A stretch of 64,000 bases of DNA from the NCBI RefSeq assembly GCF_900167525.1, contig NZ_FUZQ01000005.1:124001-188000 (forward strand), in the 5' to 3' direction. Position 1 is the first letter of the stretch. Each line of letters begins with the position of its first letter. A program made the translations under genes and the position numbers. Below the pieces are notes generated by a model that made no database searches, was not told the DNA's origin, and worked only from the letters and a program-made list of their open reading frames with translations. Source of the DNA: Krasilnikoviella flava. Its GTDB lineage: Bacteria; Actinomycetota; Actinomycetes; Actinomycetales; Cellulomonadaceae. This document shows positions 43,707-53,286 of this stretch, piece after piece.

Positions 43707-43852
43707 TGTCGCCCCACCGTCCCGACGGCGACCGATCTGACGGCCGCGCGCCGGGTCGTCACCTGAACGTCACCTTCGCTGCCCCGGGGACCCACTAGGG
43801 TTGACCCCGACACACCCCGCCCACGGGCGGACGAGAACGAGGAGCCATTCTC

Positions 43853-44173
43853 ATGGGCATGCTCAAGCCCTGGCACATCATCGTGCTGGTGGTCGTGATC
43901 CTGCTGCTGTTCGGGGCGCGCAGGCTCCCTGACCTGGCGCGCAGCGTCGGCCAGTCGCTGAAGATCTTCAAGAAGGAGGTCAAGGACCTCACGGACGACG
44001 GCAAGCTCAACGACTCGAACGAGCCGTCGGACGAGAGGACGGCGCAGACGCCGACCGCGCCCTCCGCCGGGACGACCACCCCGTCGACGCCGCCAGGCGC
44101 CTCGAACGCCGGGGCGGACAACGGCGGCGAACAGATCCCGGGTCTCATCGACCCGAAGCAGCCGCGGGCGTAG
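43853..44173 (+). CDS. tatA: twin-arginine translocase subunit TatA/E
   Basis: A 106-residue protein: one transmembrane helix (WHIIVLVVVILLLFG, residues 7-21), the hinge GARRLPDLARSVGQSLKIFK forming the amphipathic helix, then a disordered Thr/Pro/Ser-rich tail. TatA oligomers form the pore for folded Tat substrates. GAGGAG (43835-43840) lies 12 nt before ATG 43853; the Met at 43859 is a less likely start. tatC follows after 3 nt. Confidence 0.95.
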   Translation: MGMLKPWHIIVLVVVILLLFGARRLPDLARSVGQSLKIFKKEVKDLTDDGKLNDSNEPSDERTAQTPTAPSAGTTTPSTPPGASNAGADNGGEQIPGLIDPKQPRA

Positions 44174-44176
44174 TCG

Positions 44177-44950
44177 GTGCCCGGAGACTCCCGGGACCCG
44201 GAGGGGCGCATGCCCCTGCGCGAGCACCTGCTGGAGCTGCGCAAGCGGCTCTTCCTCGCCGCGTGCGGCCTCGTGGTGGGTGCCGTCATCGGATGGGTCC
44301 TGTACGAACCGCTGCTCTCCGCGCTCCAGTCGCCCCTCGAGGTCGCGGCGCAGGAGCAGGGCAAGACGATCGCGCTCAACTTCACGGGCATGGCGTCGGC
44401 GCTCGACATGAAGGTCAAGGTCTCGCTCTTCCTCGGCGTCATCGTCACGTGCCCGTGGTGGCTCTACCAGCTGTGGTCCTTCGTGACCCCGGGCCTGACG
44501 AGGCGGGAGAAGGGGTACGCGTACGGGTTCCTCGGCGCCGCGGTCCCGCTGTTCCTCGGCGGCGCCGCCCTGGCCTGGTGGGTGCTGCCGCACGCGGTGG
44601 ACATCCTGGCGGGCTTCGTCCCCGACGGGGCCGTGAACTTCACCGACGCGCAGGGGTACCTGAGCTTCGTCATGCGGCTGGTCCTGGCGTTCGGCATCGC
44701 GTTCGTCTCGCCCGTCTTCCTCGTCGGCCTGAACATGGCCGGGGTGCTGCGGCACGAGCCTCTCGCCAAGGGGTGGCGGTGGGCGGTGCTCGTCGCCTTC
44801 GTGTTCGCGGCGGTGATGACGCCGACGCCGGACGCGCTCACGATGATCTTCGTCGCGGCGCCGATCTGCGTGCTGTACTTCGGCGCGCTCGGGCTGTGCG
44901 TGCTGCACGACCGGAGGGTCGACAAGCAACGGGTCGCCTCCACTGTCTGA
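44177..44950 (+). CDS. tatC: Sec-independent protein translocase TatC
   Basis: A 257-residue polytopic protein with six transmembrane helices. The cytoplasmic N-terminal MPLREHLLELRKRLFLAACG (residues 12-31) and the loop SFVTPGLTRREKGYAYGFLG are TatC hallmarks for binding twin-arginine signals. No TatB is present here. GTG 44177 starts 3 nt after the tatA stop. Confidence 0.95.
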   Translation: MPGDSRDPEGRMPLREHLLELRKRLFLAACGLVVGAVIGWVLYEPLLSALQSPLEVAAQEQGKTIALNFTGMASALDMKVKVSLFLGVIVTCPWWLYQLWSFVTPGLTRREKGYAYGFLGAAVPLFLGGAALAWWVLPHAVDILAGFVPDGAVNFTDAQGYLSFVMRLVLAFGIAFVSPVFLVGLNMAGVLRHEPLAKGWRWAVLVAFVFAAVMTPTPDALTMIFVAAPICVLYFGALGLCVLHDRRVDKQRVASTV

Positions 44951-44978
44951 GCAGGCCCCGGGTCCACGTCGTCTGGGC

Positions 44979-46058
44979 GTGGTCGTCAACCCGACGGCGG
45001 GCAAAGGGCGTGCCGCGTCCGCGGGCACCGGCGTCCTCGCCGGCCTCCGGCGCGCGGGGCACCACGTCGTCGACCTGTCCGGTCCCGACGCCGATGCGGC
45101 GCTCGCCCGGGCACACGACGCCGTCGCGGGCAGGGGCGTGCCGGCGGGCGGCGTGGACGCGCTCGTCGTGGTGGGCGGCGACGGCATGGTGCACCTCGGG
45201 GTGCAGGCCGTCGCCGGCACCGACGTCCCCCTCGGCATCGTCCCCGTGGGCACGGGCAACGACTTCGCGGCGACGCTCGGCCTGCCCGTGCGGGACCCGG
45301 CCGCCGCGGGGGCCGCAGTGTGCCGCGCCCTCGACGCCGGCGTGGCCGGACGCCGCCCCGTCGACGCGGCGCTGGCGACCGGCCCCGGGCTCCCCGACGG
45401 CCCCCGGTGGGTGGCCGGCGCGGTCTCGGCGGGGCTCGACGCCGCCGTGAACGCGCGCGCCAACCGGCTGCGGCACCCGCGCGGCAGCGCCCGGTACACG
45501 ATCGCGGCCGCGCTCGAGCTGCTGCACTACCGGCCCTGGTCGTACCGGCTCACGTTCGACGGCGTCGCCGACCCCGTCGCCGCAGTCGCCCCCGCCCCGT
45601 CGGGTCCCCCCGGCGGCGTCCCCCCGCGCGACGGTGCCCGTCCCGGGCGGGCGGGTGCGGGACTGCGCCTGCGCCCCGGCCCCGCGGGCACGGCGACGTG
45701 GACGGGTCGCGCGGCGCTCGTCACCGCGGCCAACGGCCCGCAGATCGGCGGCGGCATCCGCGTCGCCCCGGCGGCGTCCCTCGACGACGGCCTGCTCGAC
45801 GTGCTGGTCGCCACCGACCTGTCCCGGCCTGGTGCCGCCGTCGTCTTCCCCAGCATGTTCACCGGCGGGCACGTGCGGCGCCGCAAGGTGCACGTCGTGC
45901 GGGCCCGCGCGGTGACGATCGAGCCCGGACCGGACGCCTGGGCCGCGGACGAGCGTGCGCTGCCGGTCGCGCACGCCGACGGCGAGCGCCTCGGGCCGCT
46001 GCCGCTGCGCGTGGAGGCGCGGGCACGCGCCGTGCAGGTGCTGGTCGAGCCCCGCTGA
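44979..46058 (+). CDS. diacylglycerol/lipid kinase family protein
   Basis: A 359-residue protein with the DAGK catalytic domain: VVNPTAGKGRA at the very N-terminus, VVVGGDGMVHLGVQAV near residue 67 and GIVPVGTGNDFAATLGLP near 87-104, the ATP-binding signatures of YegS/DgkB-type lipid kinases. The annotated GTG 44979 cuts into the first beta strand; in-frame coding sense extends upstream (LSEQAPGPRRLG from CTG 44943, overlapping the tatC stop), so the true start may be a rare CTG. It stands between tatC and helY and may act in phospholipid turnover. Confidence 0.82.
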   Translation: MVVNPTAGKGRAASAGTGVLAGLRRAGHHVVDLSGPDADAALARAHDAVAGRGVPAGGVDALVVVGGDGMVHLGVQAVAGTDVPLGIVPVGTGNDFAATLGLPVRDPAAAGAAVCRALDAGVAGRRPVDAALATGPGLPDGPRWVAGAVSAGLDAAVNARANRLRHPRGSARYTIAAALELLHYRPWSYRLTFDGVADPVAAVAPAPSGPPGGVPPRDGARPGRAGAGLRLRPGPAGTATWTGRAALVTAANGPQIGGGIRVAPAASLDDGLLDVLVATDLSRPGAAVVFPSMFTGGHVRRRKVHVVRARAVTIEPGPDAWAADERALPVAHADGERLGPLPLRVEARARAVQVLVEPR

Positions 46059-46132
46059 CCGGGGACGTCGGGCGGGCCCGCCGCGCCGGGAGGCGATCTT
46101 CGGTCGTCGGGCCCGGCGCCTAGGCTGACGGC

Positions 46133-49093
46133 ATGACCGCCGACCCCCGTCCCGACGCCGGCGTGCCCGCCGGAGCGGACGCACCCAGCCCCGCCGAGCG
46201 GTACGCCGCGGCGCGGGCGCGCAGCACCCGCGACCGCCTCGACGCCGAGGGCGAGCTGCGGCTCTTCCGCCAGGTCGTCGGGTTCGAGCTCGACCCGTTC
46301 CAGGTCGACGCGTGCGTCGCGCTCGAGGAGGGGCGCGGCGTGCTGGTGGCCGCGCCCACCGGGGCTGGCAAGACGGTCGTGGGGGAGTTCGCCGTCCACC
46401 TCGCGCTGGCCCGCGGGGGCAAGGCGTTCTACACGACGCCGATCAAGGCGCTGAGCAACCAGAAGTACACCGACCTGGTCGCGCGGCACGGGACGGCGAA
46501 CGTCGGGCTGCTCACGGGGGACACGTCGATCAACGCGGGAGCGCCCGTGGTCGTGATGACCACCGAGGTGCTGCGCAACATGCTGTACGCCGGGTCGTCC
46601 GCGCTGGACGGGTTGGCGTACGTCGTCATGGACGAGGTGCACTACCTGGCCGACCGGTTCCGCGGCCCGGTGTGGGAGGAGGTCATCATCCACCTGCCCG
46701 ACCACGTGCAGCTCGTGTCGCTGTCGGCGACGGTGTCGAACGCGGAGGAGTTCGGCGACTGGCTCGCCACCGTGCGCGGGGACACGGCCGTGGTGGTCAG
46801 CGAGCGCCGACCGGTGCCGCTGTGGCAGCACGTCGTCGTGTCGGCGCCGGAGCCGCGCGGGGTACCGCGCCTCATGGACCTGTACGCCGGGCACGTGGAC
46901 CCGACAGACCCGGGCACGAACCCGCCGATCAACCCCGACCTGCAGGCGATGTTCCGCGCCGCGGCGCGGGCGGAGTCCCCGCACGGCCGGCACGGGCACC
47001 GCGGCAAGGGCGACCGCGGCTACCGGGGCCGCGGCGGGAACCGGCCGGGCGCGTCGGGTCCCGCGGGGCACCGCCGCACGCCCCCGAGGTTCGCCGTCGT
47101 CGACTCCCTCGACGCGGACGCGCTGCTGCCCGCGATCTTCTTCATCTTCTCCCGCGCCGGGTGCGACGGGGCCGTCCAGCAGTGCCTGCGCGCGGGGCTG
47201 CGGCTCACCGACGCCGCCCAGGAGGCCGAGATCCGCCGCATCGTGGAGGAGCGCACCGCGACGATCCCGACGGAGGACCTGGACGTCCTGGGGTACTGGG
47301 AGTGGGCGCAGGCGCTGTCACGGGGCGTGGCGGCGCACCACGCGGGGATGCTGCCGGTGTTCAAGGAGACCGTGGAGGAGCTGTTCTCCCGCGGCCTGGT
47401 CAAGGTGGTCTTCGCGACCGAGACGCTGGCCCTGGGGATCAACATGCCGGCCCGGTCGGTGGTGCTGGAGAAGCTGGTGAAGTGGGACGGCACCGCCCAC
47501 CAGCCGGTGACGCCGGGGGAGTACACGCAGCTCACCGGGCGCGCGGGCCGGCGCGGCATCGACGTCGAGGGGCACGCCGTCGTGGTGGACCACGCGGGGC
47601 TGGACCCGGTAGCGCTGGCAGGCCTCGCGTCCAAGCGGCTGTACCCGCTGCGCTCCAGCTTCCGCCCCACGTACAACATGGCGGTCAACCTCGTGGGACA
47701 GGTGGGCCGCGAACGGGCGCGCGACGTGCTGGAGACGAGCTTCGCGCAGTTCCAGGCCGACCGCGGCGTGGTGGGCCTGGCGAAGCAGGCGCAGGCGCAC
47801 GCGGAGGCCATGGAGGGCTACGCCGCGTCGATGTCCTGCGACCGGGGCGACTTCGCGGAGTACATGGGGCTGCGCCGGGCGATCTCGGAGCGGGAGAAGG
47901 AGCTGTCCCGGGCCGCGACGGGCGCGCGGCGTGCGGACGCCGTCGCGTCGTTCGAGAAGCTCCGGCGCGGGGACGTGATCGAGGTGCCGTCGGGGCGCCG
48001 TCGTGGGCACGTCGTCGTGCTGGACCCGGGGCGCGACGACCGCGGCTTCGACGGGCCGCGCCCCACCGTCCTCACGCAGGAGAAGCAGGTCAAGAAGCTC
48101 ACGCTCGCGGACGCGCCCGACGGCGTGCAGGTGGTCGGGGTGGTGCGCATCCCCAAGTCGTTCAACCCGCGGCGCCCGGACCAGCGGCGCGACCTGGCGT
48201 CGAGCATGCGCAACGCGCTCGGCGCGTTCTCGGGCGACGGCGGCACCGGCCAGCACCCGGGGCGCCGCGGCGGGGGCGCGTCGTCCGGCGGTCGCGCGGG
48301 ACGCCGCCCGGACGCGGCCTCGGACGCCGAGCTGCAGCGGCTGCGGGCCGCGCTGCGCGCGCACCCGTGCCACGGCTGCCCGGAGCGGGACGACCATGCC
48401 CGGTGGGCGGAGCGCTGGGAGCGGCTGCACCGGGAGCACGAGCAGCTGGTGCGGCGCGTCGAGGGACGCACGGGCTCGATCGCGCGCACCTTCGACCTCA
48501 CGTGCGACGTCCTGACCCGGCTCGGCTACCTGGCGCGGAGCCGTGCGGAGCGGGGTGAGGACGGGGTGCCGGGGTCGCTGCGGGTCACCGACGACGGGCG
48601 CTGGCTGGGCCGGCTCTACGCGGAGGACGACCTGCTGCTCGCGGAGTGCCTGCGCCGCGGCACCTGGGACGAGCTGGACGCGGCGGGGCTGGCGGCCGCG
48701 GTGTCGACGGTCGTGTACTCGGGCCGCCGTGAGGAGGCGTCGGAGCCGTTCGTGCCGGGCGGCCCGCACGGGCGCCTGGCGCAGGTGCTGGACGCCACGA
48801 CCCGCGTCTGGTCCGAGGTGACCCGGCTCGAGGCCGAGCACCACCTGGAGGCGACCGGTCCCCTGGACCTCGGCCTGGTGGCGCCCGTGCACCGGTGGGC
48901 GTCGGGCAAGACCCTGGACGGGGTGCTGCGCGGCACCGATGTGGCGGCGGGCGACTTCGTGCGCTGGTGCAAGCAGGTGCTCGACGTGCTCGACCAGCTG
49001 GCGAAGGCCGCGCCACGCCCCGCGCTGCGGGCCACCGCCCGCAAGGCGCAGACCGCGGTGCTGCGCGGCGTCGTCGCCTACTCCAGCGTGTGA
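46133..49093 (+). CDS. helY: Ski2/Mtr4-like DEAD/DEAH RNA helicase HelY
   Basis: A 986-residue superfamily 2 helicase: motif I AAPTGAGKTVVGEF (residues 73-86), motif II DEVHYL near 164, motif III LSATVSN near 200 and motif VI QLTGRAGRRGID near 463. Two low-complexity Gly/Arg/His inserts (residues ~282-312 and ~700-730) interrupt the core, and a helical C-terminal domain with a CHGCPERDDHARW Cys motif follows. Its place after tatAC matches mycobacterial helY. It probably remodels RNA for degradation. Leaderless start: TAGGCT (46121-46126) 6 nt before ATG 46133. Confidence 0.93.
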   Translation: MTADPRPDAGVPAGADAPSPAERYAAARARSTRDRLDAEGELRLFRQVVGFELDPFQVDACVALEEGRGVLVAAPTGAGKTVVGEFAVHLALARGGKAFYTTPIKALSNQKYTDLVARHGTANVGLLTGDTSINAGAPVVVMTTEVLRNMLYAGSSALDGLAYVVMDEVHYLADRFRGPVWEEVIIHLPDHVQLVSLSATVSNAEEFGDWLATVRGDTAVVVSERRPVPLWQHVVVSAPEPRGVPRLMDLYAGHVDPTDPGTNPPINPDLQAMFRAAARAESPHGRHGHRGKGDRGYRGRGGNRPGASGPAGHRRTPPRFAVVDSLDADALLPAIFFIFSRAGCDGAVQQCLRAGLRLTDAAQEAEIRRIVEERTATIPTEDLDVLGYWEWAQALSRGVAAHHAGMLPVFKETVEELFSRGLVKVVFATETLALGINMPARSVVLEKLVKWDGTAHQPVTPGEYTQLTGRAGRRGIDVEGHAVVVDHAGLDPVALAGLASKRLYPLRSSFRPTYNMAVNLVGQVGRERARDVLETSFAQFQADRGVVGLAKQAQAHAEAMEGYAASMSCDRGDFAEYMGLRRAISEREKELSRAATGARRADAVASFEKLRRGDVIEVPSGRRRGHVVVLDPGRDDRGFDGPRPTVLTQEKQVKKLTLADAPDGVQVVGVVRIPKSFNPRRPDQRRDLASSMRNALGAFSGDGGTGQHPGRRGGGASSGGRAGRRPDAASDAELQRLRAALRAHPCHGCPERDDHARWAERWERLHREHEQLVRRVEGRTGSIARTFDLTCDVLTRLGYLARSRAERGEDGVPGSLRVTDDGRWLGRLYAEDDLLLAECLRRGTWDELDAAGLAAAVSTVVYSGRREEASEPFVPGGPHGRLAQVLDATTRVWSEVTRLEAEHHLEATGPLDLGLVAPVHRWASGKTLDGVLRGTDVAAGDFVRWCKQVLDVLDQLAKAAPRPALRATARKAQTAVLRGVVAYSSV

Positions 49094-49202
49094 GGCATCG
49101 GCGGGCGACGCCGCGGCCCGCGGGCCGGATGTGACGAACCCGTGAGGCCCGCGTGGGGGCGGGGTGGGCGACCGGGCGGGGTGGTGCCATAGAGTGCAGG
49201 CC

Positions 49203-50867
49203 GTGACGTCCACCCTGTACCGCAACGGAGTCGTCCACTCGCCCGCCGACCCGTTCGCCGAGGCCCTGCTCGTCGACGACGGCGTCGTGACCTGGGTCGG
49301 CGCGGAGGACACCGCCGCCGGCCTCGCGGCCCGTGCCGACCGGGTGATCGACCTCGACGGCGCGCTGGTGGCTCCGGGGTTCGTCGACGCGCACGTGCAC
49401 CTGCTCGAGACCGGGCTCGCCGCCGAGTCGGTCGACCTCACCGCCGCCGGCGGGGTGACCTCGCTGGCGGCGGCGCTCGACGCGCTGGCCCGCGGCACCC
49501 GCGCGCTCGACGCAGCCGATCCCGGGGGCCAGGAGGTGCTGCTGGCGTTCGGGTGGGACGAGCAGGCCTGGCCGGAGCGGCGCGCCCCCACGGCGGACGA
49601 GCTCGACGCCGCCTGCGGCGGCCGCCTCGTGTACGCCGCGCGGGTCGACGGCCACTCGGCCGTCGTGTCCGGGGCGTTCGCGCGCGCCGCGGGGATCGAC
49701 CGCACGCCCGGTTGGGAGCCGTCCGGCATGGTGACGTCCGACGCCCACCACGCCGCCGCGGACGCCGTGCGGCGGGTGTCGCCGGCCCGTCGCACGCGCG
49801 CCTACCGGCGCGCCCTCGCGGACGCCGCCGCCCGCGGCATCGTCGGCGTGCACGAGATGAGCGAGCCCAACATGGACACCCGCGACGGGCTGCGCGAGCT
49901 CGTCGAGCTCACCGCGGACCCGGCGGGCGCGCTGCCGCATGTCGTCGCGTACCGGGGCGAGCTGTGCGCGACGGCGGACGACGCGCGGCAGATGCTCGTC
50001 GAGCTGCCGTTCCTGACCGGCATCGCCGGCGACCTGTGCGCGGACGGCTCGATCGGCTCCCGCACGGCGGCGCTGCGCCACCCGTACAGCGACCTGATCG
50101 CCCGGCCGGGCGGGTCCGAGCCCACGGGCCGGCTCTTCCTCACGGGCGAGGACATCGCCGCGCACCTGGCCGCGTGCTCCGCTGCCGGGACGCAGGGCGG
50201 CTTCCACGTCATCGGGGACCGGGCCATGGACGAGGTGGTGCGCGGGCTGGAGCTCGCCGCCACCCAGTTCGGCCCGGGCGCGCTGCGTTCCGGTCACCAC
50301 CGCATCGAGCACGCCCTGTTCGTGGACGCGGCCGCGCTGGCCGCGCTGCTGCTGTACGGGGTGGCGCTGTCGGTGCAGCCCGCGTTCGACGCCGCGTGGG
50401 GCGGCAGCCACGGCATGTACGCCGCCCGGCTGGGCGCGGGGCGCGCGTCGACGCTGTCGCCGTTCGCCGACCTGGCGGGCGCCGGGGTGCCGCTCGCGTT
50501 CGGCTCCGACACGCCCGTCACCCCGTTCGACCCGTGGCAGGCGGTGCGCGCCACCCTTACGCACGAGGACGCCATGCAGCGCATCTCCGCGCGGGCCGCG
50601 TTCCGCGCCCACACCCGCGGCGGGTGGCGGCTCGCCGGCCTCGACCACACCGGTGCGGGCGAGCTGCGCGTCGGCGCCCCCGCGCACCTGGCGGTGTGGC
50701 GCGCGGACACCTTGTCCGTCCAGGCGCCCGGGGACCGCCTGTCGGCGTGGAACCCCGAGGCGCGTGCCGGCCAGCCCCTGCTGCCCGACCTCTCCGCGGG
50801 CGAGCCCGAGCCCGTCTGCCTGCAGACCGTGCGCGACGGCGTCGTGCTGCACGACACCTTCGGCTGA
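49203..50867 (+). CDS. amidohydrolase family 3 protein (YtcJ-like)
   Basis: A 554-residue metal-dependent hydrolase: the metal motif GFVDAHVHLLETGL near residue 63, GFHVIGDRAMDEVVRGLELA near 335, HRIEHALFVDA near 365 and AFGSDTPVTPFDPWQAV near 435 are typical of the YtcJ/N-substituted formamide deformylase-like group. Substrate unknown. GTG 49203 follows TAGAGT (49190-49195) by 7 nt. It lies between helY and lnt with no obvious functional link. Confidence 0.9.
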   Translation: MTSTLYRNGVVHSPADPFAEALLVDDGVVTWVGAEDTAAGLAARADRVIDLDGALVAPGFVDAHVHLLETGLAAESVDLTAAGGVTSLAAALDALARGTRALDAADPGGQEVLLAFGWDEQAWPERRAPTADELDAACGGRLVYAARVDGHSAVVSGAFARAAGIDRTPGWEPSGMVTSDAHHAAADAVRRVSPARRTRAYRRALADAAARGIVGVHEMSEPNMDTRDGLRELVELTADPAGALPHVVAYRGELCATADDARQMLVELPFLTGIAGDLCADGSIGSRTAALRHPYSDLIARPGGSEPTGRLFLTGEDIAAHLAACSAAGTQGGFHVIGDRAMDEVVRGLELAATQFGPGALRSGHHRIEHALFVDAAALAALLLYGVALSVQPAFDAAWGGSHGMYAARLGAGRASTLSPFADLAGAGVPLAFGSDTPVTPFDPWQAVRATLTHEDAMQRISARAAFRAHTRGGWRLAGLDHTGAGELRVGAPAHLAVWRADTLSVQAPGDRLSAWNPEARAGQPLLPDLSAGEPEPVCLQTVRDGVVLHDTFG

Positions 50868-50956
50868 TCCGGCACCACCTCCGACCCTGGCCGTCGCACG
50901 CTCGACGGGCCCCGGGCGTCGAACCGGCGTGGCCTGAGGTCACGTACCCTGCGGGG

Positions 50957-52816
50957 GTGTCGCACGTGAGCTCGACCCCGATCGAGGAGCCCTCTGACAG
51001 CGGGTCCGACCCGGCACCGCAGCACGCCCCGGCCGAGCCGGCCGGCCGCGGCCCGGACGCCTCCCGGACCGCGACGGCCGAGCCTGCCGGGCAGGCAGCG
51101 CCGGCCGACCGGTGGGCGAGCCGCCCCGCGACCCTCCTGCTGGCCGTGGCGGCGGGTGCCGCGCTGTGGGCGTCGTTCCCCGACGTCGGGGCGTGGCCGC
51201 TCGCGTTCGTCGGGGTGGCGCTCCTGTTCACGGCCCTGCGCCGCGAGGGCCGCCGGGCCGCGGGCTGGAACTTCCTCGTGGGCCTCGTGGCCGGCCTGAC
51301 GTTCTGGCTGCCGCACATCTGGTGGGCCAACTTCGCCACGGACACGGTGCCCTGGGTGGCACTGTCGGTGCTGGAGACGCTGTTCCTCGCCGCCTTCGGC
51401 GCACTGTGGACGTGGGCGCGGCGCTGGGCGTGGGTGCGCCGGCACGCGGTCGCGCAGGCCGCGGTGTTCGCGGTCGTCTTCGTCGCGGTCGAGCAGTGGC
51501 GCTCTGAGATCCCCTTCGGCGGTTTCCCGTGGGGCCGCCTCGCGTGGACCGTGGCAGGCGCCCCCACCGGGCGCGCCGCCTGGCTCGGCGGCACCACCCT
51601 CGTGTCGTTCCTGGTCGCGGCGGCGGGCGTGCTGCTCGCCCTCGCCGTCGGGCGCCTGGTGCGCACCCCGTGGCGCGACGCCGGCACCGACGCCGGACGG
51701 CGCGCCCGGGCGGCCGCGAGCGCCGGCGCGTTCGTCCTGGCGGCGGGCGCGTTGGTGACCGGTCCGCTGCTGCTGCCGCTGGCGCACGACCCCGGGACGC
51801 GCGAGGTGACCGACGCCGAGGACCCGGGGCACGTCGGCACCGTGGTCGACGCGGGCGCGGCGACGGCGCAGGCGGGGGTGCTGCGCGCCGGCGCGGTGCA
51901 GGGCAACGTGTCCGAGCCGGGGGAGGGGTCCTTCGCCAACCGGGCGGAGGTGCTGAACAACCACCTGGCCGGCACCTACGCCATCGCGGACGAGCAGGCC
52001 GCGGGCGCGTACGGCGACGACCCGGGCGACGCGGTCGACGTGGTGCTGTGGCCGGAGAACGGCTCGGACCTGGACCCGCAGACCACGCCGGAGGTCGGCG
52101 CGGCGATCGACGACGCGGCGACCACGGTGGGTGCGCCGATCCTGGTGGGCGCGCAGGAGTTCCCGGACTCGGGCGGGCGCTACAACGTGGCGCTGCTGTG
52201 GGAGCCGGGTGAGGGCGTCACCCAGCGGTACGCGAAGCAGCACCCGGCGCCGTTCGGGGAGTACATCCCGATCCGCGGGTTCGTGCGGCTGTTCAGCTCT
52301 CAGGTGGACCGGGTGACCACGGACATGATCCCCGGCACGGAGCCGGCGGTCGTCGACCTGCCGGTGGACGGCGCGGCGATCGGGCGGGGGACGGGGCCGG
52401 CGACGGTGCCGATGGCCACGGTGATCTGCTTCGAGGTGGCGTACGACGAGATCATCCGCGACGCGGTGCAGCGGGGCGCGCAGGTGCTGGTCGTGCCGAC
52501 GAACAACGCGTCGTTCGGGTACACGGCGGAGTCGACGCAGCAGCTCGCGATGACGCGGGTGCAGGCGATCACGACGGGCCGGGCGGCGGTGCAGGTGTCC
52601 ACCGTGGGGGTGAGCGGCGTCGTCGCGCCGGACGGGACCCTGGTGGCGCGCACGCAGCTGTTCACCCCGGACCACCTGGTGGCGGACCTGCCGCTGCGCA
52701 CGGAGCTGACGCCGGCGGTGCGGGCGGGCTACTGGCCGGGCTGGGCCGTGGGCGCCGCGGCGGTCGTCCTCGTCGTCGGCGGCGTCGCGTCCGCGGTGCG
52801 GGCGCGGCGCGGCTGA
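50957..52816 (+). CDS. lnt: apolipoprotein N-acyltransferase
   Basis: A 619-residue integral membrane enzyme. About 60 disordered N-terminal residues are followed by multiple transmembrane helices and a nitrilase-fold domain with the full catalytic triad: Glu367 in WPENGSD, Lys427 in YAKQHPAPFGEYIP and Cys491 in ICFEVAYDE. It N-acylates the lipid-modified Cys of lipoproteins. GTG 50957 follows TACCCT (50945-50950) by 6 nt. The protein is longer than E. coli Lnt because of its N-terminal tail and an insert near residues 290-320. Confidence 0.95.
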   Translation: MSHVSSTPIEEPSDSGSDPAPQHAPAEPAGRGPDASRTATAEPAGQAAPADRWASRPATLLLAVAAGAALWASFPDVGAWPLAFVGVALLFTALRREGRRAAGWNFLVGLVAGLTFWLPHIWWANFATDTVPWVALSVLETLFLAAFGALWTWARRWAWVRRHAVAQAAVFAVVFVAVEQWRSEIPFGGFPWGRLAWTVAGAPTGRAAWLGGTTLVSFLVAAAGVLLALAVGRLVRTPWRDAGTDAGRRARAAASAGAFVLAAGALVTGPLLLPLAHDPGTREVTDAEDPGHVGTVVDAGAATAQAGVLRAGAVQGNVSEPGEGSFANRAEVLNNHLAGTYAIADEQAAGAYGDDPGDAVDVVLWPENGSDLDPQTTPEVGAAIDDAATTVGAPILVGAQEFPDSGGRYNVALLWEPGEGVTQRYAKQHPAPFGEYIPIRGFVRLFSSQVDRVTTDMIPGTEPAVVDLPVDGAAIGRGTGPATVPMATVICFEVAYDEIIRDAVQRGAQVLVVPTNNASFGYTAESTQQLAMTRVQAITTGRAAVQVSTVGVSGVVAPDGTLVARTQLFTPDHLVADLPLRTELTPAVRAGYWPGWAVGAAAVVLVVGGVASAVRARRG

Positions 52817-52854
52817 CGCGCGGACGGGCTGGCGACGAGGCGGCGGGACGACGA

Positions 52855-52886
52855 AAGGGCGGGCACCCGGTGGGGTGCCCGCCCTT
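52855..52886. terminator. 14-bp bidirectional hairpin between lnt and rbpA
   Basis: Arms 52855-52868 and 52873-52886 (AAGGGCGGGCACCC and complement) pair perfectly around GGTG. It lies between the convergent stops at 52816 and 52901; A and T at the stem base help in either direction. Confidence 0.85.
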
Positions 52887-52900
52887 CGTGTACGTCCGTG

Positions 52901-53245
52901 TCAGGCGCTGCGGCGCAGCTTGCCGGCGCGCAGCAGCTCGAGGCGCTCGTCGAGGAGCTCCTCCAGCTCGGCGACGGTGCGGCGCTCGAGCAGCATGTCC
53001 CAGTGGGTGCGCTGCGGCTTGCCGGGCTTGACCTCGGGGCGCTCGGCGTCGCGCAGGAGCGCCTCCTCGCCGCAGCGGCACTCCCACACCGGCGGCACCT
53101 CGGCCTCGGTGGAGAAGGGCAGGATGATGGTGTGACCGTTGGGGCAGTCGTAGTGCGCCTGGAACCGCGGGGCGAAGTCCACGCCCTCGTCGGACTCCAT
53201 GCTCTTGCTGCCGATGCTCATGCCGCGCAGGGACCGGTCGGGCAT
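52901..53245 (-). CDS. rbpA: RNA polymerase-binding protein RbpA
   Basis: A 114-residue protein: the N-terminal tail and core MPDRSLRGMSIGSKSMESDE, a zinc site formed by DCPNGH and ECRCGEEALL, and the sigma-interacting domain with PQRTHWDMLLERRTVAELEE. RbpA stabilises the RNA polymerase-sigmaA holoenzyme and open complex in actinobacteria. ATG 53245 has an excellent AGGAGG (complement of 53252-53257). A SigR/SigH-like promoter lies upstream. Confidence 0.95.
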   Translation of the reverse strand: MPDRSLRGMSIGSKSMESDEGVDFAPRFQAHYDCPNGHTIILPFSTEAEVPPVWECRCGEEALLRDAERPEVKPGKPQRTHWDMLLERRTVAELEELLDERLELLRAGKLRRSA

Positions 53246-53286
53246 GTCGTCCTCCTGGAGGTCGGTGGGAAGGGGCCTGAGGTTCC

